A DNA stretch of 64,000 nt from Pohlia nutans (Eukaryota; Streptophyta; Bryopsida; Bryales; Mniaceae): assembly GCA_022496805.1 (NCBI GenBank), contig CM040102.1, positions 434,001-498,000 on the forward strand, written 5' to 3'. Positions 21,397-33,030 of the stretch are shown piece after piece (the first letter of the stretch is position 1; each line of letters starts with the position of its first letter). The position numbers and the translations under genes were made by a program. The notes under the pieces are model-generated. The model was not told the origin of the DNA. It worked only from the letters and a program-made list of their open reading frames with translations, and ran no database searches.

Positions 21397-22515
21397 CCTA
21401 GTGATGCTGTCAGCAAACGAGAAAGGGTCCCTGGGTCTCCCCGTATGGGATCCTTGGCATTTGCGTTCTTCTATATCAAGCTGCTCGGTACCGAGCGGCA
21501 GCTGGGAACACTCCACAATCCCCTTAACAGAGCAATGCAAGAGCTATAGGGAACAGGGAGCAGGACAATACCTCGGGTTGAGTCTCTTGCACCACCAGAG
21601 CGCCATCGCCTTCCTCACTTGCTTCCAGTTCGCCTACATCTTCTTAGCGAACTGGAGATTGAAGATATTCCGAGTCAGAAACGATCGCCTCCTCACCGCC
21701 AGCTTCTTGCCTCCCCTCCATAGATATGTCCTTCATGCAGAGTTGACACACTAGATAAGATTATTGCATCCTAAGAATTCCCGTAAAGCCTAAAAATCTT
21801 ATTGCAACATTATACCTTCTTGGAGCTCCGTGTTCTCATATCCAGGGCAAAGCGGCCCCAAATCCACAGAGAGAAGGCGAGGGAGAAGGGAGTGACCTGC
21901 GGGAGAAGGTGAGGGAAAAGGCAAGATGACGAGGCGAGGGAGAAGGCGAGGCGAGGTCTTTACGTTTAGGGTTTAGGGAGCACGGGAGGGTGAAGGGAGC
22001 TGTCATTAAGGGTTTGGCACCTTCCGCTGAGTTGGGGAAGTAGGGTTTCCAACCTCTTAAAGGGCCTCTACTGCAACGATTTAGGGTTACAATCGTCTCA
22101 GTCAACTTCTTTGTATTACAGAAATAGGTCCTCCATCTAAAGCAGTTCTCGGAATTGGAATTGTACATATCATTTCATTATCAATGTCACAACTACAATT
22201 CCTTACCATTGATTTTGTTTGCTTGTATCCTGCTGTCGGAGACCTTGTTGGATGATCGTGTAGATCTATGAGTTGCGATAACAAGAGCTGCTGGCCTGTT
22301 TCAAAAACACTTTCTAGAAGAGCATTTTCCAACCTAGGTGGAGCAGTTATGGTTGACTCCGGAAAGGAATGGGTCCTCTCTGTTCCGAGCTGATCAACGC
22401 CTACAGATCGAGCCTGTTGTCTAACCATTCTAGACCGAAGAAGCTATCGTCTTGTCGAAAATCGATGCCCTCCTCTTCCTCTCTTCTTCCTAGTACATCT
22501 TGGGATAACCACTCC
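21397..22515. other. Unassigned region before MULE-1
   Basis: No ORF here is convincing as a gene. Visible structure: a purine-rich low-complexity stretch with GGCGAGGGAGAAG repeats (about 21865-21955) followed by two telomere-type units (TTTAGGGTTTAGGG, about 21963-21977), which at two copies mean nothing by themselves. It may be old host intergenic DNA or an intron-rich remnant. Confidence 0.35.
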
Positions 22516-22527
22516 GGGGGTGCTAGT

Positions 22528-25500
22528 TGTCAAACCTCGTTCGACCTAGAAGTAGGGAGTTAGGGTTTTAGAGTAGCCAGGAGTAGTCCAAATCTCCATA
22601 AATGAGTGTGGGAGGGACCATAATGGCACATTTAGTTATTTATGAAGAGGAGACACTCGCGCACGCTGTAGAGTTATTGCTAGGGTCCGGTTTTGATAGT
22701 AGGTGTCCGGGTTGGTCACGGGAACCGGATTGGAAACCGGGTAGGGAATGGACGGGTAAGGAATGGACCCGGCCACGTTTCACGCCTTGAAATGGGCGGC
22801 TTTAATTAGGGCGGTTCACTGTTCATTTTCGCATAGTGTTTCCAGTCCACCCCTGCACCAGACTTTCGTGTTTCCGGATGTTGTGAGAGAGCAGGGAGAG
22901 CGACCGGGTGGCGAGCAAGTGTTCCGGGAGCTTAGGCGGAGCGCGCGCAATCAAGGGAAGGAAGTTTTGGAGCCAGCAGCGATGGGACGGAAGGACGATT
23001 GGAGGCTCGGACTGCCGGTTCCGGATAAGTTGGTGCGCCCGGTTGCTCCGACCGATGCGGGCCATAGGAAACAGCTGCGGAAGGATTTGCACAAAATGGG
23101 TTGTGAAGAATTTTTGTACCTGCCCTGGGATCTCCACAGTGATACTATGTTGCAGGAGTAAGGTGGAAAACCTGTACCGGCGGAATTCCAGAACAGCGAA
23201 ATCCGGGGACAGTGGAAGAAGTGGACCTCGGAACACTGGCGCGTGACGTACAACTTCCCCGACAGCCAGTTTGGATACGACAAGACCAAGCAGGATTACG
23301 GATGGCTGAAGGAAAGGTTTTTCCAACCGGTTTGGGAGAAAAACGGATTTCGGGTGCAGGATTGCATAGACGACCGGGAGAGGCGCCTGCTGCGGTTTCT
23401 CGTGCCTATTCTGAGCCCGGGACAAACCCACCAGCTGCACGATCAAGCTGACGAAGACCATTTACGAGGCCTACTTCAACACCCGGAAGACCGGATGGGG
23501 ACTCATTGTGGACGAGTTGGTGGTCCAGGAAGCGCGCAAACTCGAAAGCAAGAAGGGATGTCCTCTAACCCCTTTCCTGTTTCATTTGTATGACAAGCAC
23601 AGATGTCTCAAAGCCAAGGAGAGAGAGCAATGGGAGAATTGCCGGAGGATCATGGACCGGGGGCCGCCAAGGGCCCGGGAGGGGAATCCGGATGAGAGAG
23701 AGGACGAGGACAGCCCGGACGAGGAAGAACGAGAAGAGCAAGAAGAAAAAAGAGCAGACGGGGCAGCGTTCATAGAGGAAGGCCAACCGGAGCCCTCGGA
23801 GACCCGAGCAGAAGGGGAGGAACCGGGTCAGAAGACACCAGTGAGGGATGGCCATTGCAGGGCGCGCACCCGAGGCCAACTCAAGAAACTCCAGGAGCCT
23901 CCAGACGAATCGGAACCGGAGGAGGAACCGGACCAAGAGACACCATCCCGAGGGCAGGTGAAGAGGCACTAGAGGAGGATTCCGGAAGAGGAGGAAGAGG
24001 ATGAGGATGAGGACCAGCACACGATCGTGACCGGGGTTAGGGTTCCTCCGAGGAAGAGATACAGGAAGACGACACTAGTGGATAGCCGGAGAAAGAGGGG
24101 ACGAGCACCGGAGTCGAGCGGACGTCAGAATAACGTCGGCGTGAAAACCAAGAGGGCGAGAGAATCGAAACCGGTGCGGGACGAAGAGGAGTATCCGGAG
24201 GAGATCCGAACTTATGAGCGAGCTCCCCGAAATGCAGGACCGGAACTAGAGGACATCCCCCTACGAGAATCGGAGGAGGACTTCTTCAAACCAGTCAGGG
24301 AGGCATTAGAGACGATGGAAGGTAAGTACCGCCCCATCTGTACCTCGATGAAGGAAGTTGGGCGTGTCCTTCAGAGTACACAGGTGGAGAGGTACCCGGA
24401 GATCGTCCGGATAATGAGAAAGGAAGTAGACAAACTCCGGAGGGAAGCTTTGGAAAGGAGCTTGGCACTGGTAAGGCAACAGGATGAGATCCGGGCTCTG
24501 AAGGAGCAGAAGTCGCCCACTTACCGGCTCCTCGCGTTGCTGTTCAAACCGGATGGGGAGGCCCAGACGGAGGCCCGGTTATACCGGGAGAAGGTGGTCA
24601 AAGCCGGATTCGACGATGCCGTCCGAGTGACGAATGTGGTAAAGAAGTACGCCGCAAGGGTCGAGGCAGGATTGGTGGAATTCCGGAAATTGCTGGCGGA
24701 GCATCAAGCAAGATTTCCATCCGGGTCCGAACCGGATGTGCTGTGGGGTTGTTTGTGGAAGGGTACAGCAGTCAAGAGTCCCTTGGTAACCGGGTAGGTA
24801 GTCCGGGTTCTCGAGTGATTCGGGTGTGACGTCTGAATATGGTTTCTGGGTGATTTGAGGACTGTTTGAAAGAGTGGTTTCTAAGTCCCGTACGCTAGGT
24901 AATCCGGGTTAGTGGCTAAGCAGGCAGGAGGGGGTACTCCGGGTTGCTCAGAACTCCTGGACGGGTAGTCCGGTTGAAGTGCCAGCACTAGGAAGGTCCA
25001 GGCGAGGGGAAATACAAGATCACGGGAGTAAAACAGGGCGCGAGGGTTCCTGAATACTAGTTTCGGATTCCCCGGATAATGTCTATTCCGGTTAGTAAGT
25101 CGTTGCAGTAAGTGGGAGAAAAGGGGAAACCGGATTGCTCTTGCCTGACACGGCTGCCGGTTAGATAAAACTAGCAGTTGAAAGGGTAGTACGGTTAGTA
25201 CCCGGGTTTAGGAAGTTTTGAGTATAACCGGAAGGTAGTGAATTTCCCATCACTTAAATCAGCAGGAAGGGTGTGTCTTTCAATCCAGCACCACTAATGT
25301 GAATGGAGAACCCTCTGAAGGAAAACAGAGGTTAATGTAAACCGGTTTGAGTTGTTTTGATAGACCGGACAGAGTACGGTTGGATAAATTCCCAACTCAG
25401 ACGAAAACCGGATCTAGTTGTAACCGGGTCAGTCAAGGAGGAGGCCCGGTTTGGTAGGAAAGAGGAATTCAGCTGGTGACAAAGAGAGAGAGATCACCAG

Positions 25501-25633
25501 TCCGGGACCATCTCCAGAAGCTTTCCACTTCACAGAATCCCTGCGGAACGATAACCCGGAAATCACTTCTACGAGCGTTCTTAATACGAAAAAGTGCGTT
25601 CTAGGGGAATATCCGGTATCACGTGCTACGACA
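22528..25633 (+). mobile_element. Solo LTR (type B, 3,106 bp) inside the MULE-1 TIR
   Basis: Starts TGTCAAACCTCG, ends GCTACGACA, perfect 5-bp TSD CTAGT at 22523-22527 and 25634-25638. Compared with LTR-B it lacks about 0.9 kb (equivalent of about 17396-18297), including the end of the ORF and the hairpin; the joint shows an ATG microhomology, suggesting a simple deletion. Confidence 0.92.
22763..24797 (+). pseudogene. LTR-encoded protein, type B, broken copy
   Basis: Homologous along its length to the 849-aa ORF of LTR-B but with a TAA at 23159-23161 (TTA in LTR-B), a frameshift near 23405-23460 and a TAG at 23970-23972. The 3' end is fused by deletion to non-coding LTR sequence after SGSEPD, giving a spurious tail VLWGCLWKG. 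Confidence 0.8.
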
Positions 25634-25638
25634 CTAGT

Positions 25639-25649
25639 ATGTGAGCCCA

Positions 25650-25700
<51 letters not shown>
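25639..25700 (+). repeat. MULE-1 TIR: GAGAGCG heptamer array
   Basis: Six to seven perfect tandem copies of the heptamer GAGAGCG (period 7) following the TIR proper. Degenerate versions occupy the same place in the three MULE-2-type TIRs. Confidence 0.8.
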
Positions 25701-25704
<4 letters not shown>

Positions 25705-28700
25705 TAGGATTTTTTGAGATTTTTTTCTGGCAATTAAGAAAAGAACCTATGACCGTGGGACGAGAGTCTATGACCATGGGACCATCAGGAATAGGGATTG
25801 AGGGATTTAGGATCATAAATGTTGTATCCATGCAAACTTAGGTTGAATTTTAGATCAGTGTTTAGGGTTCAGGGGTGAGCTCAGTCGTGATGTAGGTGAA
25901 TGTTGTAGAAAGGGTATATCAATTCGTGAATGCATCAACGACCACAAAAGACAGTGATGTGAAAATATATTGCTGCTATGAGAACCAAAGTGTAGTGGTT
26001 GTTTTAGTCTCACTACCAATCATAAAATAACATAGGAATGCAAAGTACATTACACTACGAGGAGTCATCAGAGGAGTCCTCATGTGTAGAAGAGGATGTT
26101 CTAGAAAAAGAGCTAGAACTATGGGTGCGAGATGACTCCGCAGCCTCTAAGTCCAAGTACTGTGAAACGCCGGTATCAGGTACTCCCTCAGTCATGTCCA
26201 CGTCATCCAGGCTATTCTCTGCAAATGCCCTAGCTAGTGGCTCCACGTACACCGGGAGCTCAAACGGTTTCGGAGGACTTGGAAAGAACATCCGGGCAGC
26301 AAAAAATGGCTTGTGTCGAAGAGGGCTCATTCCAATTGAGAAGCTATAACACATATGGATAACATTAGTACATTCAGCTTCCTGAAATGAGTTCAGAATC
26401 AAAGAGCTAGGGAATTTGAATTAAAACAGACTTACTTACTCGTTTTTCTTCTCTTGACCTACGATGGTACGACCTCCATATTGTCTGGGTCCTGAGAACG
26501 CTTCGATCCGGAAGGCTGTGGCGATGGTAGGGTAGCCTTCGCACGCGCCAAAGGAGCGATGAGAACATCAAAGATGGCCTTGTCTTCCTCTAAAGCCACA
26601 ATGTGGCGATTGACATTCCTGCAAGCATGAATGGAAGCGCCTGGAATACACATACAATGTTTATGAAAACAAGTACTATGAATAGATAGATAGAACTTCG
26701 TCGATTAAATGTAAAAACTTCAAAGCTAGTAAGGGTTTAGGGATTCACCAGTCATGGCGTGGCAGTCTAGAACAATGTCTTCGGGCTTGGAACAAGCCTC
26801 AATTAGAACTTGCCAAAAGCCTTTGATCTTCTCTCGGGGTCCACGCCAGGGCTTGGAGCCGTTCATAGCTTGGTCAATTTTGGTGGTGTAGTTTTGCAGC
26901 CACTCGTCCGAACCAGGGTCCACTCCGAACTCATTCATGGACGACACTGGATTGAACTCGAAGGAAGAATCCTCCGATCTCACCAGAAGGTAGGCACCGA
27001 ATCTTTGCGTCTGTGACATCAGAAGCCAATCAAAGGAAGAAACACATAAGGTTTAGGGTTTTATGGTATGATTTATATGGCATGGGCAAGTTGAGATAAA
27101 GGTCTAAGCAAAACGTACCGTCAAATCCTTCTTACTCGGATGACACAAGTGCAAGCGATTCATGCAAATCCAGTTTTTCCTCTCCATGAACCCGTAACTC
27201 TTCGCATACCCGAGTACAGAAGACTTCACCACCACGTCGTAAGGGTGGATGACGACCATCGCCCCACCGTCATGAATGTGATGATCTGCAAAGTCAAATA
27301 TAGCATCCACACTCCAAGTACCATTCAGCGCTACGGAGATGAGACGATGTCCACATCTTCATCTGATGAGAGCTGATCATACAGGTGTCACTAAATAGAT
27401 CACTCCATGTCGCCAAGAAAGGGGGTACAGCATCCTTGGTGATAGCCTTTTTCGGTACCTGCTCAAACATGATGTACCTGCATAAGAAAAGGTAATGATC
27501 AAATACATGAAATCAATGAAGTCTGTAATTCAAAGTAAATCAAAGTGTTGGATTTGAAGGAGATTTTGTAAACGAACCAGTATATGACACGATTGACTAA
27601 GGAAGTTGAATCCGCGTGTTTGGCGAAGTCGTCGTCCTTTTTGAAGCCGTTTCTCTTGAGGACATTTGGGAAGCCAACGTCCTAGAGCTTCATTCTCCAA
27701 ATCTCGAGGTACACGTCAATTTTATCTGCAACCTCGTAATCAATCACAAGCCCATCTTTCTCTGCGATGCTCCTGAAGGTGTCGATAGCCGCGTCCATGA
27801 ACTGCGGTGATCAATGTAAAGAGAATTAGCACAAGAAAGATTGAATTTCCAAAATCAACAAGTAGAGGAAGTGCATATAGACTCACCCCTGCATACCAGC
27901 AAGCCTTGTCTAGCCAATTACTCAGTATGTCTTTGGTGGTTTTGGAGGGGAACTTTCTCGCAGCCCGAGTTTGTTCTGAACTGTTCTACCACATCAACCA
28001 CTGAACCTTGCTATCCGGGCTTGCGATAGAAGTCGCAATGGCTTATAGCTTGTCAAGTTGCATGTCAGGTTCGAGGGAATTCCGAGCATAGTGTCTTTCG
28101 ATCTGCAGAATTTGCAATTATTAGGATTCAGCATTGATAAAGTAAATGCAACAATGAAAGAAATAAAAAGTAAATACCTCGTGCAGGAATTTGTCTCCAT
28201 ACAGAGGATTTGCAACTGCAGTCATTTTGCGCAGTTTGACCTTCAACTTCTTCGTCTTGTCTTTGACGCCCCTCAATATGGCATCCCTCATGCCATCCTC
28301 TGTGATGTCTTCGTCAAGGGTGTGTTCACAGTACTTTCAAAGCTCGGCATTGCCAGCCTTGGCAATGTCATGCTGCACCGCAAATGAAAGTCACTAAATG
28401 AATGACTAAATACAAATAAATAGAGAGGAAGGATGCAATGGGAATAGTTGGATAGATTCACTCACACGAAATATAAGAGTGGTTAAAGTATCAGCCGGAA
28501 GAGTAAACCACGATTGAGGAACATAGGCCTTGGCACGTTCGTACTCAGCGGGACTGATAATACCTTTCAACTGCTCCACTGTCATCATTCCATACTTACG
28601 AACTTGATACAGATCGTGTACCAAGTTCGTCTTCACATGTGAGTTCTCTGTTGATCTGTAACATCAACAGATATTGGACTTAGAATTTGTTATAAATGGC

Positions 28701-29027
28701 AAATTGATATAACAAAATAGCACTAGAGTTGGTTTCAGATATACTTACTTGTTAATCTCGTGCATAACCTGCATAACCTCTCCAATACGCCCTTTTGTAT
28801 CCAAAACAATGGCGTCAACAGATTAATGCCATTTCATCTCTAGCGGGTGGTCGCGAAGGATGACTTTCATCCAAGCTTGCAGACGGTGGTTGCCATCGCA
28901 TACAAAAAACTTGGCGTTGCTGAGATGTTGAAGGGACGGCTTGGTCCGCAGGAACTCCTCAAAATGGACATCCGCTACTCTCCAGTGCGCATTCCAAGAT
29001 TGCTTTTTTTCATCAGAGAAGGTATGG

Positions 29028-30976
29028 TGTCATAGCACGTGATACCGGATATTCCCCTAGAACGCACTTTTTTGTATTAAGAACGCTCGTAGAGGTGATT
29101 TTCGGGTTATCGTTCCGCGGAGACTCTGTGAAGTGGGAAGTTTCCGGAGATGGTCCGGATTGGTGACTACACTCTCTCTCTGTCACCAGCTGAATCCCTC
29201 TTTTCTACTGAACCGGGCCTTCTCCTACTGACTGACCCGGTTACGACTAGATCCGGTATCGTTCCGGGGAGGACTTCTTTCTAATCTTCCTCTCCCCCGG
29301 TCCACCGTTATGACCCGATCCGGTTTCGTTTAACCTCTATTTCCCCTCAGAGGGTTGTCCGTTCACATTAGTGGTGCTGGATTGAAAGACACACCCCTCC
29401 CTACTGATTCAAGTGATGGGAACTTCACTACCTTCCGGTTATGCTAACTCAACTCCTTAATCCGGGTAATTCCCGTACTGCACTTCAACTGCAAATTCAT
29501 CCCTGACCCACAGCCGGTCACTTAAGCGCAACCGGGTTTTCTCCCTTCTAAAAATTACTACAACGACTTGATAACTAGAATAGACACTATCCGGGGAATC
29601 CGAAACTAGTATTCAGGAATTCTAGCGCCCTGTTTTACTCCCGTGATCCCGTATTACCTCTTGCTTGGACTTTCCAAGTGCTGGCACCTCAACCGGACTA
29701 CCCGTCCAGGAGTTTTGAACAACCCGGAGTACCCCCTCCTACTTGCCCAGCCACTAACCCAGATTTCCTAGCGTACGGAACTTAGAAACCACTCTTTCAA
29801 ACAGTCCTCAAATCACCCAAAAACCATATTCAGACTTCACACCCGAATCACTCGAGGACCCAGACTGCCTATCCGGTTACCAAGGGACTCTCGACTACTG
29901 TACCATTCCACAAACAATCCCACAGCACATACACAATTTTCGGATAATGCTCTACAGCAGTTTGCTTTCAAGGAAACAGTAATACAAGAAGACCCCAAGA
30001 ATGCCAAGCATTCTTGGGCAAGTAGTGGCCCTCAACCACTGGACCGGATTTCCCGCCCAGATCCTACAAACCCGTGATCCGGAAATCAAGGGAAATCACA
30101 TCCAAAAGATCCCAATCCTATCCTACTGGCAAAAACGCCTAACCTACCACGAAAAGGTCCTATGCACACGCGGGCTAGTCTACCTAGCCTAATGCCTATT
30201 CCCTAGCTTGATCCAGTTCACACTGCAACCCGGATCCTACTAATCTTCCTGCCCCTCCGGGCCACTGACCCTGTCGCCCTCAGAGCCCCCATCCTCTTCC
30301 TGGTTGGATTTCGGAGAAGCATCCTCCTTCTTCTTGGGCCGACGCTCCCGGACTTCCCCCTGGTCACTTTCCCCCTCGGACTCCGGTTGACTCCCATCCG
30401 ACTCGTCCTCCTAAATCTCGTGTTCCTTCGGTTCGCCCGCATCCACTTTGCACTCCTCTGGCTCACCGGCACCCATCCTGTCTTCTTGGCCACCTACATC
30501 AGGTTGGCCATCTACCTCCTAGTCTTCCTCGGGTCCTAACTTCCTACCCTCGATTGCGCGCGCTCCGCCTAAGCTCCCGGAATATTTGCTCGCCACCTGG
30601 TCGCTCTCCCTGCTCTCTCACAGTATCCGGAAACACAAAAATCTGGCGCAGGGGTGGACTGGAAACACTATGTGAAAATGAACAGTGAACCGCCCTAATT
30701 AAAGCCGCCCATTTCAAGGCGCGAAACGTGGCCGGGTCCATCCCTGACCCGTCCATCCCCTACCCGGTTTCCAGTCCAGGTCCCGTGCCCAACGCGGACA
30801 CCTGTCGTCAAAACCAGACCCTAGCAATAACTCTACAGCGCGCGCGAGCGCCTCCTCTACATAAATAACTAAATGTCCCATTATGGTCACTCCCACACTC
30901 ATTTATGGAGATTCGGGCTACTCCTAGCTACTCTAAAACCCTAACTCTCTACCTCTAAGTCGAACGAGGTTTGACA
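29028..30976 (-). mobile_element. Solo LTR (type B, 1,949 bp, internally deleted) inside the ParB exon
   Basis: Plus-strand ends TGTCATAGCACG and GGTTTGACA, with perfect 5-bp TSD TATGG (29023-29027, 30977-30981). The remaining LTR ORF is only its N-terminus (30544-30756) and C-terminus (30218-30493). The hairpin is at 29995-30017. Removing LTR and one TSD rejoins the host frame exactly (DEHGVIH then TFSDEKK). Confidence 0.93.
29995..30017 (-). other. Conserved LTR hairpin (LTR-E)
   Basis: Element strand: CCAAGAATG, loop CTTGG, CATTCTTGG. Here the G.U pair at stem position 4 of other copies is an A-U pair. Confidence 0.6.
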
Positions 30977-32266
30977 TATGGATAACGCCGTGCTCATCTG
31001 TCGTGGACAAGTAGAAAACGGCTGCTCTTTCGCGGTATCCATGCACAAAATCAGCTTCAAGTAATGTCAAATCACACGACAAAGTCGATCTCACAATCGG
31101 CATGATAGTCATTCGACAAAAGGGAATCAGAATTCGAAAGTCCTCGATTGGCAGAAGACGAAGCTGTTCAATCGTTGTCACCGAATTCAGCGTGTTGATC
31201 GCTCGAAGCTGAAGAGTTGTCAAATTAGTAGTATCCTGGTCCTTGCCGTCGCTATTATCACCATCCGATTCTCCGAGAGTTGGCTGAGGATCGTCAGTGT
31301 CAGATACAACGACAAATGAAGTATATGTATTCTGCAAACATAGAATAAAAAATATATGAAGAATGAAGAAGTAACAAGGATTTGCTCAAGGAAAATGTGT
31401 AAACATATAGCTAGGCTAAGCGTCTACAAATGCGCCGTCCACGTGAGAAAGCCCGACGCCCTCAATGGCCACAATTGTCTACTCCGAGTAGCGGATAACG
31501 TGAGAATGGAAGAATAGAGTCCTGAAGCAGCAATAGGGGAGAAGAGGGGACAAACTCCGGCAAAGAGTAGGGAACACACTCAGGCGAGGAGGGGGTAAAA
31601 TACTCGGGAGGGAAAGAGGAAACAGAATCTCAAGGGCATGTAGGAGTGAAGGCAGTGGAAGAAATAGGAGCACACAGCGGGGGAGAGGAGGGAACAAACT
31701 CATCGGAGGAGGTGGGACAGAATCCCAATGGGGAAACGGGAAGTGATAGCGGAGGAGGGACACTATCATCAGAAGAAGAATACGGAGAAGACAAAGAGCG
31801 GAGAAGAGGAGACAATGACTGAGGCACTGGAAGACGAGTAGACCGATAATCATCAAAACTATCGAGATCGATGACAGGGTGCTCGCAGATACAGTAAAGA
31901 TGATCTGCACTATCGTCAGAGCTCAGATCGATAATCTCCACCTGGAATGCTGCATTCTCCAGAGTACAGTCCTATAGCAATGATAACAAACAGAATTATA
32001 AACATATACTCATGAAGAACTCTAATAACGTAGAAATAACATAACTCAAAACACAACAATGCAAACAAGAGAATGAATACCTCTGGAACGGGAGATAACA
32101 CGGGAGTCTGAGGCGTCTCCTGATCATGCACGACATCTTGGGTCTCAGCAACGATATTCTGCAAAAACACACATATCTAAACACAGACATATTTAAACAT
32201 AGACATATGAAATCAACATTGATGTATGTGAACCATTTCAGCGAAGAAAACGAGAAGTTTTCCTAT

Positions 32267-32350
32267 AGAAAACTTGAAAAGCCGGTGGGCCCCAGAGGGG
32301 TCGTCGCCGGCAACGCCCCCCTTGGGGCCTCCTGGCTTTTCAAGTTTTCT
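32267..32350. repeat. Perfect 17-bp stem hairpin
   Basis: AGAAAACTTGAAAAGCC (32267-32283) and its exact reverse complement (32334-32350) flank a 50-bp GC-rich spacer with GGGCCCC and GGGGCC. A foldback or tiny MITE; no TSD was clear. Confidence 0.7.
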
Positions 32351-32466
32351 TCTCAGAATTACCAAGTCAATGGACTCCTATATAATAGTAATGAATTAGA
32401 TGATTCAAAATAAGGGCAAATCGATAAAAGGAGTGCTAAACAAGACCGAGAGAGTGTGAACCAAAA

Positions 32467-33030
32467 ATGGCAGCACAACGATGAGCCTAGAAATCACCTT
32501 AAACAAAAGCCAACATCGCCCTAATTCTCATAAATTCACCATGGGTAATAAATACGCCAATGGGAGTTAGTTTTGAGATTAGAATTAGGCAAAAAGAGGG
32601 AAATTGCACCCCTTCCTAAAATGGCAGCACAACACTATCTAGGATTTGGACATAAGAAATTGTCCAATTGCATTAAATTCACTCCAATTTCCCACGGGTA
32701 CTGTGTACTCTAAAATGGGATTGGATTTTTACAAATACATTGGATAAGTGACGAAAATTGCTCCGTCACTTAGAATGACAGCACACACAATTTAAACAAA
32801 AATGAACAAAAGATGTTGAAATTGCCTAATTCTATTCAATTTCCCATTGGTACTAAGGGTCCAAAAAATGGGCTTGAATTGGGCAATTTGCAACCCTAAT
32901 GGCCCAAAATACGCAATTAATTAAAAATTACAGCACATTTTCATGACCAAAAACGAGCATCGTGGGCATTCCAAATTGAATTGACACTAGTGACACTGAT
33001 CACACCCACACGTTTTGCAAATTTGGTTGT
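32467..33030 (+). repeat. Degenerate ~154-bp tandem repeat
   Basis: The phrase ATGGCAGCAC or a close variant recurs at 32467, 32621, 32775 and 32927 (spacing 154, 154, 152), with weaker similarity (AATTC...CAATTTCCCA) in between. About 3.5 diverged units, possibly subterminal repeats of MULE-1. Confidence 0.5.

Larger units (their letters stand above)
22516..32190. mobile_element. MULE-1: Mutator-like element with ParB/methyltransferase gene (right end not found)
   Basis: Ignoring solo LTR-D, bases 22516-22527 and 25639-25700 join to a TIR (GGGGGTGCTAGTATGTGAG then seven GAGAGCG heptamers) that aligns with the MULE-2 TIR (GGACGACACTTCTATATGAG then GAGAGCG units). Next to it lies ACCTATGACCGTGG, also found beside the MULE-2 TIR. 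Inside is the ParB/methyltransferase-like gene on the minus strand, pointing towards this TIR as in MULE-2. I could not find the opposite TIR or a transposase gene, so the right limit given is only the last supported exon. Confidence 0.7.
26055..32190 (-). pseudogene. ParB-like / N6-N4 DNA-methyltransferase-like gene, copy 1
   Basis: Multi-exon minus-strand gene. Exons supported by frame and GT-AG sites include about 31941-31479, 31337-30982 joined across a solo LTR to 29022-28749, 28655-28466, 28373-28178, 28100-27893, 27803-27575, 27310-27122, 27019-26749, 26652-26465 and 26402-26055. An acidic N-terminus is followed by a ParB-type motif (FVCDGNHRLQAW, near 28895), a long middle region, then an amino-methyltransferase block: strand GAMVVIHPYDVVV, and motif I DIVLDCHAMTG joined by splicing to NRHIVALEEDKAIF. 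The order, catalytic block before motif I, is that of the N6_N4_Mtase family. Stops (TAA 28823-28825; others near 28334, 28040, 28000 and 27683) show it is dead. No DPPY is visible in this copy. Confidence 0.7.

Noticed and set aside
21960..21980. Telomere repeat remnant (TTTAGGG)2
   Set aside because: Only two units, expected by chance in a 64-kb window.
25652..25695. GAGAGCG array as a CRISPR-like or telomeric array
   Set aside because: Pure 7-bp tandem repeat without spacers, located in a transposon TIR.
26055..29027. Methyltransferase-like sequence as bacterial contamination or recent bacterial transfer
   Set aside because: It has several GT-AG introns, shared between two copies, and is embedded in plant transposons.
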